In this document: piece by piece, positions 56,736 to 64,000 of the stretch | How positions within the stretch are numbered: the stretch's first letter is position 1 | Layout of the letters: every line of letters begins with the position of its first letter | From: Tetrapyrgos nigripes | Lineage: Eukaryota; Basidiomycota; Agaricomycetes; Agaricales; Campanellaceae | DNA: 64,000 nucleotides | NCBI GenBank assembly: GCA_013368315.1 | Contig: JAACJM010000064.1 | Span: forward strand, 62,001-126,000 | Direction: 5' to 3' | The notes under the pieces: model-generated | What the model was told of the DNA's origin: nothing | The model's database searches: none | Seen by the model: the letters and a program-made list of their open reading frames with translations, nothing else | Translations under genes and position numbers: made by a program

Positions 56736-59446
56736 TTACCAGTGCCTAGCTTTCTTCTGAACACTTCCGTAGTGTTCCCGGTCGGAACCAGATTGCTCAA
56801 TGCTATTGCCATTTAGACTTTCTCGCTGGATTTCAAGTTCTCTCTCCAAATTGGCTAGCCATTTATCACCTTCAGCCCCTGAGAACAACCAAACATGGCT
56901 AAAAGGCAAGGGTCAGAACTCGGACGTCCATACGCAAGTAGGACGAACCTATCGCCAACCCTCGTGGGGACCTGTGTTCCTTCACTCACCCCTACGGATG
57001 ATCTTCTCTTGAGAGTTCCACGTGGAGGTAGTGAGTGAGGCGTCGATGCACCACTGCTTGACATCGATGACGGGGTTGACTCAACAGACTCCAAGGGTTT
57101 GGGCGCTTCTGGTGGCAGTTCCCAACCAAGCAAACCACAAAGGTGCATCACGATGTCGTCCGCGTTCCCAAGAAGAATGATCTATCCGGGGTCAGTTAGT
57201 ATGGGTCAACTTGAGGCAATGCCACAAGGCATGTGGAAGCGACAGAGCACGTACGTCTGGGTTAATGTGACGGACAGGCGTTTTGTTGATTAAAATCTAC
57301 AAGAGGAACCGGGAGAGGTAAGCATCTAGTGCTTCATCTACCACACGATTTTACCTGAGGCACAGAATGAGGCAAATGAGCTATAAGGGAAAGTGGTAAG
57401 AATGCGATGGGAAAGCCTTGAAATGGTTGGCATACATAGGATGTCAGCGACCGGTGCAACTTTGAGAGAAGTCCCAATGACAAGTAAGAGATCGACCTTC
57501 TCCCTATCGTCTTCTAACGAACGGTCAAATTCATTTGTGAGCTTTTCTCCAAAGAAAGTTATGTCAGGCTGTGGAGATCCGAGTCAGTAGTACAGGACAC
57601 TCGGGAATTTGAGCCAAGTTGCTAGAAAGAAAGGAAGCGAACCTTCATGATGCCAGAGGGATACGTTGGGCCGTCACTTTCATCTTCGTCGTTGCTATCC
57701 CATTCTCCCCGGGCCTTTTTCTTACCCTTCTTTTTGCCTTTGCTTGGTGCGGGCGTAGGGTTACATACCGGGCACAGTGGCACTCTTCGTCGTAAGATTT
57801 CTTCCTCAATCTCCTTGCCCGGAACATGCCTGCGGCAGGCAAGACAACTGGCAGTTGCAAAAGACCCATGACATTGTAGCACTCGTTGTACGCCTGCTGC
57901 AGTCTCCAGAGTATCTATGTTTTGCGTATAATTCTGGAATGTAAGGTTAGTTGTGGTCGTCTGGCATGCTTTGTTGTTCTTACACGAAGGAGCTGGGGAG
58001 GAAAAAAGTTAGACTAGGGAGGTATACGAGGTAGGGATGATGCATACCTGGCCCTTGTCTTCCACTGCTTTGATGAATCGATGACAGGGAGAGGGTCTAA
58101 AGTTGGATGGGTATATTTTACTGTTCACGGACTCTCAATCTGTTATCACGGCGGTATTAGAGTAGGAAGAGATACCTAGCAAAGGAACTGTAAATCGCAT
58201 AGATTAGAGATGATGAGCATCATCATTATCATTGTCCTTGTACTTACTAGAATACTGGATAGGAGAAATGAGGAATCAACTTGACAGTCGTTTACACTTG
58301 AAACGTACCAGCAGGATTTTCACGAAAATAATTTATATCAAACCTGGAGGAAGAAGATTGGCATCTGCAGACGGCTGTAATGAGCATGCTTACATTTGTT
58401 GGGGATCGTCTAGTTCATAATCGCCTAACTGAGAGTAGATACCGTCCCTAGACCTGAAATCAGGTATTCCACACGACACACCTAGGACCAGGTGAGCAAG
58501 GTGGGCGAGCTATAATACCAGCACTCACTTATACCCGCCCCGGTAAGAATCAAGATACGCTTGGAATTTCGTATCAGACTGACTGCATCCTGGACAGTGC
58601 TATACTGAGGTAGCTTGTCTCGCAATCTCAGTCTATGCAGTAGATGTAAGTAGCACTTCGGAAACTCTCGTGAAATAGGCCTTACTCCCTCGACATTGCA
58701 ACTTTAAGGAAGTACACCATCACTCCGGGACTCTGAACACGGAGTTCTGGGCACTGACATCAGAATTGAAGTGAGAATGATGCATCAATAAAGAACATAG
58801 GAGCTAACATACCAAATTGATCCCAAAAGCCCGGAGTAGTTTTGGTATGGGTATTTCGCACTGAACCACGTATTTTCGAAGGAAATGCCCCATGCCTATC
58901 AGGTCTTGAGCGCGCATTGTGTTTGTGGCCGGGCACTACTGACCTCGTTCTTTGAGGAAATGCATCATCTCTTTCACTTCTTCCGGACTCCAGGGATCTA
59001 AGTCGCGCATTAGTTACCATCAAAAAGACTCGAAACGGCGAGCATTTACCCTCTTCGTCTCCTGCTATGCGATTGAAGAGAACAGAGATATCTAGCTCTT
59101 CTAAATCAGGTTCTTCCATATCCTTGCCAGGTAACCATTCCTCGTCCTCTTCAATCTCAACTGCCGCAGTTCGGTCCTCTTTGCCTTCGACTATCCTGAG
59201 CAGCTGTCCCAGCGTGTCCGTGTCGATACCTACGTCTTCCGCGGCCGCTAGAAAAGCTCTGACTTGAAGGCTCAATAAATCTACCGGCACGGTAAGACCG
59301 TTGGGTTCATTTGGGGGAGGTGGGGTATCAGTATGGGCATTGTTGGCGGCAGACAAAGGATTCAGAGCAGGAGCTAATGATTGCGGATGTGCTACGTGCG
59401 CTGCAAAACCTTTCACACCGACACTTTGAGCCTGATGCTGGGTCAT
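56736..59446 (-). CDS. Sir2-type NAD+-dependent deacetylase (sirtuin, class I-like)
   Basis: Sirtuins deacetylate histones and other proteins using NAD+. The N-terminal ~130 residues include an acidic region ([20 protein letters not shown]) typical of Sir2/Hst1 types. Then come [19 protein letters not shown] and LLRAFGINL. The catalytic core has [25 protein letters not shown] and [10 protein letters not shown]; the catalytic His is in [13 protein letters not shown]. The zinc tetrad is SCLACRR and PLCPVCN, followed by a Lys-rich insert ([15 protein letters not shown]). [10 protein letters not shown] and [17 protein letters not shown] complete the core. The C-terminus ([20 protein letters not shown]) is reached through an intron with GTGAGT donor and TTCTCAG acceptor. 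About ten exons. All catalytic and zinc residues seen are intact. Nuclear localisation is likely. Confidence 0.93.
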
Positions 59447-62125
59447 CCCAGGACGTTTTACCTCACGGTGCAGAATTGAGGGGAAATAGGGAGTGACGGC
59501 GTCGGTGCGCGCCTAATCGCGGTATTTGCCATCGCCCTGCAAACAAAATAACTTCGACAATGACCAACACCTCCGTCGAGGTGGCCTATGTCTTATAATT
59601 CCTCTGATCTTGAGGACGCATGTCCCTCAGAAATAACACATAATGTATGCAATCCCTGTCATTGGACTCTCTCATATCTACCAGCAGAGTTCGCGCATGA
59701 ATCCAGCAATTAATCGTCCTAAGCGGCTGTCAACTGGGTCTCTTTACAGGAGACTCTTCAAATTTTTGATCCCTGCTACGACTGCTGCCGCTTCTGCTTA
59801 GATTTTCAGTTTCCCTCTCTTTCATTGACTCATAGGCCTCTGGATGATTACAGTCTATCTTCTACCTGGTTCTTCTCCTGGGAGAATATCGCCGGACTCG
59901 CTGTCCTCACTGGACTCTGAAGATTTTTGTCATTTGCTCACCTTTGACGTGCATATCGACAGGGACTTACGAACGTCTGCATATAGCTGTTCTCAAGTTA
60001 ACCTACCAAGTCCACGTACCTTCCTGTTCATTCCGGATATCAGTAATCACTCCCGTTGACTCGAGACACATACAGCAACGTATTAGCCTCGGATATCCAC
60101 GTACAAGGTATGCCCAATGTCTGGTTTCCTCGTTGAAAGAGTCTGACAATCACAACTACTTTCTTGGTACCACCCATAACATTTCATTCATTCCTGGTGT
60201 ACTCAAACTTCCTCTCTTCTCCGGATCCCGGTATGTTTAGTCTGTTTCTACATCGATCGAAAGCAAAGGCTCCCGCGAAATAAGTATAACAAACTTCACC
60301 TATTTGCTCTTCAAACTTCACCGGTCACCCTCATGAATGGCCTTTGGAATACTCTTTTTCCTGTATTGTATGCTTTCTGAGATTGAGCGTCGCTGATATG
60401 GTTCCTCCACAGCTTTTACCACGATAATTTCATGACAACTATTAGAGCTCTTCTGCAACGAGAATTTTTGAGAGGCCCCACCTACTCTGAAAGGGAAAAC
60501 TGAATGGCCTCCCGAGTATAAAGTTCTATAGAACTCTTGTTGCAGGAGGTCTATTACGGTTTTTGGAGACGCAAAAATATGTCTGGTCGCATCAAGAGCT
60601 GGGGTTATTCGTCCAGCTGCTAGAATTTTGAACCCACGTACTATGCTATGACACATAAATGACATACCGTGGTTGTGCCTCGCTCAGATCGTCTGTTTTC
60701 TTCTCGTACATTCTCCACTGACACGCTTAGCTACAGATGGAGAAGATGCCTCACGAATTCTACGCATTTGTATAGAAAAGAACCATGGTGAAATTTTCTT
60801 ATTGGCTTCCCTCGAGCTTCACATCTTCTGGCAGCGGGCATCTCTCGAAAGCAGATGAATCTTTCAAACCTCTTTGCGTAAACCTCAACTTCATGCCCTT
60901 TCCTGCAGGCCTTCAGTCCGATCTCCTTCAAAGCCAACTGTCTTCAAGTTTTTTCCCATGCTCTACGGTTGTAGCCGCAATAGCTCGTAGCATGGCGAAT
61001 GGATCTGTGCCCCCGAACCTAATCGTCCTTCAGAAACTCACTGGTTTCGGAGGTTGTTCCGCCTCAAAGAATCACGGAGGTGGCCTACTTGCAGCCCCCT
61101 CATGCATCTAGATGACAGACTACAGACGCCCATGCTCACTTATGCATTGATGACAGGCTACAGACGTCCACGCTCACTCATGTATCTATCTAGATGACGA
61201 CGGGTTACAGACGCCCACCCTCATAGGCCTTTCTAGATGGTGGTAAAAGAATCGCTTTGTTGAGTCCCACCAATCCAATCAAAACCCTTCAATCTGGCAA
61301 CAACGCCGCTCAATATATTGTGAGCCTCCATTGCGAAAAGTATCATCGACGGATGAATTATTACATAGCTCGCCAACGCCCGGAATCATTGCCCACCTAC
61401 TTTTCACAATCACTATAGTCTGTATCGCGGCGCAAGGACGAGCGTCTACTTTTCAAAAATAGGTGGTCTAGCAGTGCTGAGGTCTCGGTACGATGGAAGG
61501 TTTGGGACATTGAGTTGAGAAGGAATAGTTTTGGTACCGAAAACGACGGAGCTCGAATCTGCATGTCGGTGTAGGTCTAGAAGGAAATGGAGGGAAACGA
61601 GACTAAAGCCTTGTCAAAGCTTGAGCGTTTTCGTATATACGTCACTACAACTTCGATCTTCAATTCAAAAATTTATTCTCTCCTTGGGCTCTTATGTATG
61701 AGTCTCGATGAATGTTGCTCCCTGCGCGCTCTGGCCTCGGCTGCCAGTGTCCACCACTACTTCGTTTGTGTACCCAGTCCCTCTTGGGAATGGTCTCGGT
61801 AGACGTCGTGCTGCCTCACACCTACAGGTCGTGCATGCTTTTTATAAGCGTGTAATACAGTCTACTGGCACCTCGGGGACATCTACACACACACACACCC
61901 GGGCCTGGGCAGTGAAGGACTCAAACGAGACATCAACCCAGACATCTGAGAATAAGAGCATCAAGCTGATGTTCACTGGCCGAAACTCGAATGCAGCTTC
62001 AACCCCTTAGAATAAAATGGAAGATTCCAACTCAAGCACACCAAAAGTTGAGATGCAGAGGAATAAATTAATGTACAGTAATGTGACAATGAGAATACAA
62101 GAATAGGAATCCAGAAGACCACAAT
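59447..62125. other. Gene-poor spacer left of histone copy B
   Basis: 2.7 kb without a supportable gene. It contains three imperfect copies of a ~40-bp unit at 61105-61238. Frames up to ~115 codons have no motif. Adjacent to the H4 copy B stop codon there is no similarity to the corresponding flank of copy A. Confidence 0.45.
61105..61238. repeat. Imperfect tandem repeat, three ~40-bp units
   Basis: Units begin gatgac at 61111, 61149 and 61193. Each continues with a version of ctacagacgcccatgctca and ends near tctaga or tgca, so the spacing is 38 and 44 bp. No coding potential. Confidence 0.7.
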
Positions 62126-63406
<1,281 letters not shown>

Positions 63407-63739
63407 ACTACCTCTTCTCTTATTCTCCTTTTGTTTCTATTTTATCTTCCCTCGCATTTGTACTTGTACATGTATTCTATACCATATGCATATGCCCATG
63501 CAATAAACTAGGGTCCTATGGGGTCTTGTAAAACATAATGTGTCTCTTTTCGTCAATGTCTTTGCCTGTCGCGTGCCAATATTTTGAGCACAGTATAGAT
63601 TGTTTTGGCGGATATGTGTAAATACATGCAGGTATAGGATAGTGTATCCAGAGTATCGAGAGCCGTCCATATTCTTGAGTACTAAAGAATGTCCAGCACG
63701 CAGCTTATTACCATAGTCCCAGTGCACCACTCCCTACGC
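63407..63739. other. H3 copy B 3' region and convergent spacer
   Basis: 333 bp. The first ~120 bp are the H3 3' UTR shared with copy A. The rest, up to the stop of the neighbouring gene, shows no feature. Confidence 0.5.
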
Positions 63740-64000
63740 TCAGCGATCTCCAAGCCTGCCTAAAGACTCACCCACTCTGACCAGTGTCTCAATCGGTTCA
63801 GCCTCAATTGAGTTCTTCACCAAATCATCATCAAACTTCATACAATCCCTTTCCCAAACCACAACAACCGTACTACCTCCATACTTGAAATAACCAAGTT
63901 CCTCTCCTCTCCTAACGAGCGTACCCTTCTCCTGACCACCTTCAGTCCATACAATTGATCCCACTAATAGAGCACCGATAGCTACTATTGCTATGGACCT
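63740..64000 (-). CDS. Phosphatidylserine decarboxylase, C-terminal part (cut by window edge)
   Basis: This is the end of a PSD-family enzyme, which converts phosphatidylserine to phosphatidylethanolamine. The frame is open to the window edge and reads AIVAIGALLVGSIVWT, RRGEELGYFKYGGSTVVVVW, FDDDLVKNS and IETLVRVGESLG, ending at 63740. The GGST motif is the self-cleavage site that generates the pyruvoyl group on the Ser, and it is intact. The N-terminal part, and hence whether this is a mitochondrial (Psd1) or C2-domain (Psd2) type, lies outside the window. Confidence 0.92.
   Translation of the reverse strand, partial: RSIAIVAIGALLVGSIVWTEGGQEKGTLVRRGEELGYFKYGGSTVVVVWERDCMKFDDDLVKNSIEAEPIETLVRVGESLGRLGDR

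Overview
The window reads as nuclear DNA of a mushroom-forming basidiomycete (Agaricomycetes). Genes are split by many short introns (about 45-65 nt, GT-AG with occasional GC-AG), histone genes carry introns, and the proteins match basidiomycete families. No bacterial-type, viral or organellar genes were seen. All gene models were spliced by hand from reading frames and consensus splice sites, so exon ends are inferences unless a conserved motif spans the junction.

Layout. 0-2.8 kb has no supportable gene. 2.8-6.2 kb holds a MYND-finger protein (-), the exon-junction protein Y14/RBM8 (+) and an HP1-type chromodomain/chromoshadow protein (+). 6.2-10.3 kb is gene-poor. 10.3-13.1 kb encodes an 877-aa membrane-anchored coiled-coil protein and 16.3-18.8 kb a disordered ~799-aa protein with repeated RSGTI-type sites. 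Between them lie a 428-bp non-autonomous hAT-like element and a tiny poly(A) retro-insertion. 18.8-25.5 kb is a gene-poor block. 25.5-28.3 kb carries a divergent pair: a DUF2015 protein (-) and a CUE-like/DUF1771/Smr protein (+). 30.5-35.7 kb has a KAT14/ATAC2-like GNAT, an unknown protein and an F-box protein.

37.4-38.7 kb is a divergent histone H3-H4 pair with introns. A second copy in inverted orientation lies at 62.1-63.4 kb, with an apparently identical 288-bp promoter. Between them, 39-59.5 kb is gene-dense: an F-box protein, an F-BAR/RhoGAP, a RING E3 ligase, argininosuccinate synthase, a secreted sedolisin protease, two tRNA 2'-phosphotransferase (Tpt1/KptA) paralogs, two GFA-family zinc proteins and a Sir2-type sirtuin. 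The right edge cuts a phosphatidylserine decarboxylase.

How the genes relate. Chromatin functions recur: H3/H4 twice, HP1, a GNAT acetyltransferase-like protein and a sirtuin. RNA functions are Y14, two Tpt1-like proteins and an Smr-domain protein of the Cue2/NONU type. The most unusual observations are the two Tpt1 paralogs 2.9 kb apart, each altered in a different part of the catalytic core; the inverted H3-H4 duplication with a homogenised promoter; an H3 tail one residue longer than the canonical form; and a KAT14-like protein whose acetyl-CoA loop is non-canonical.
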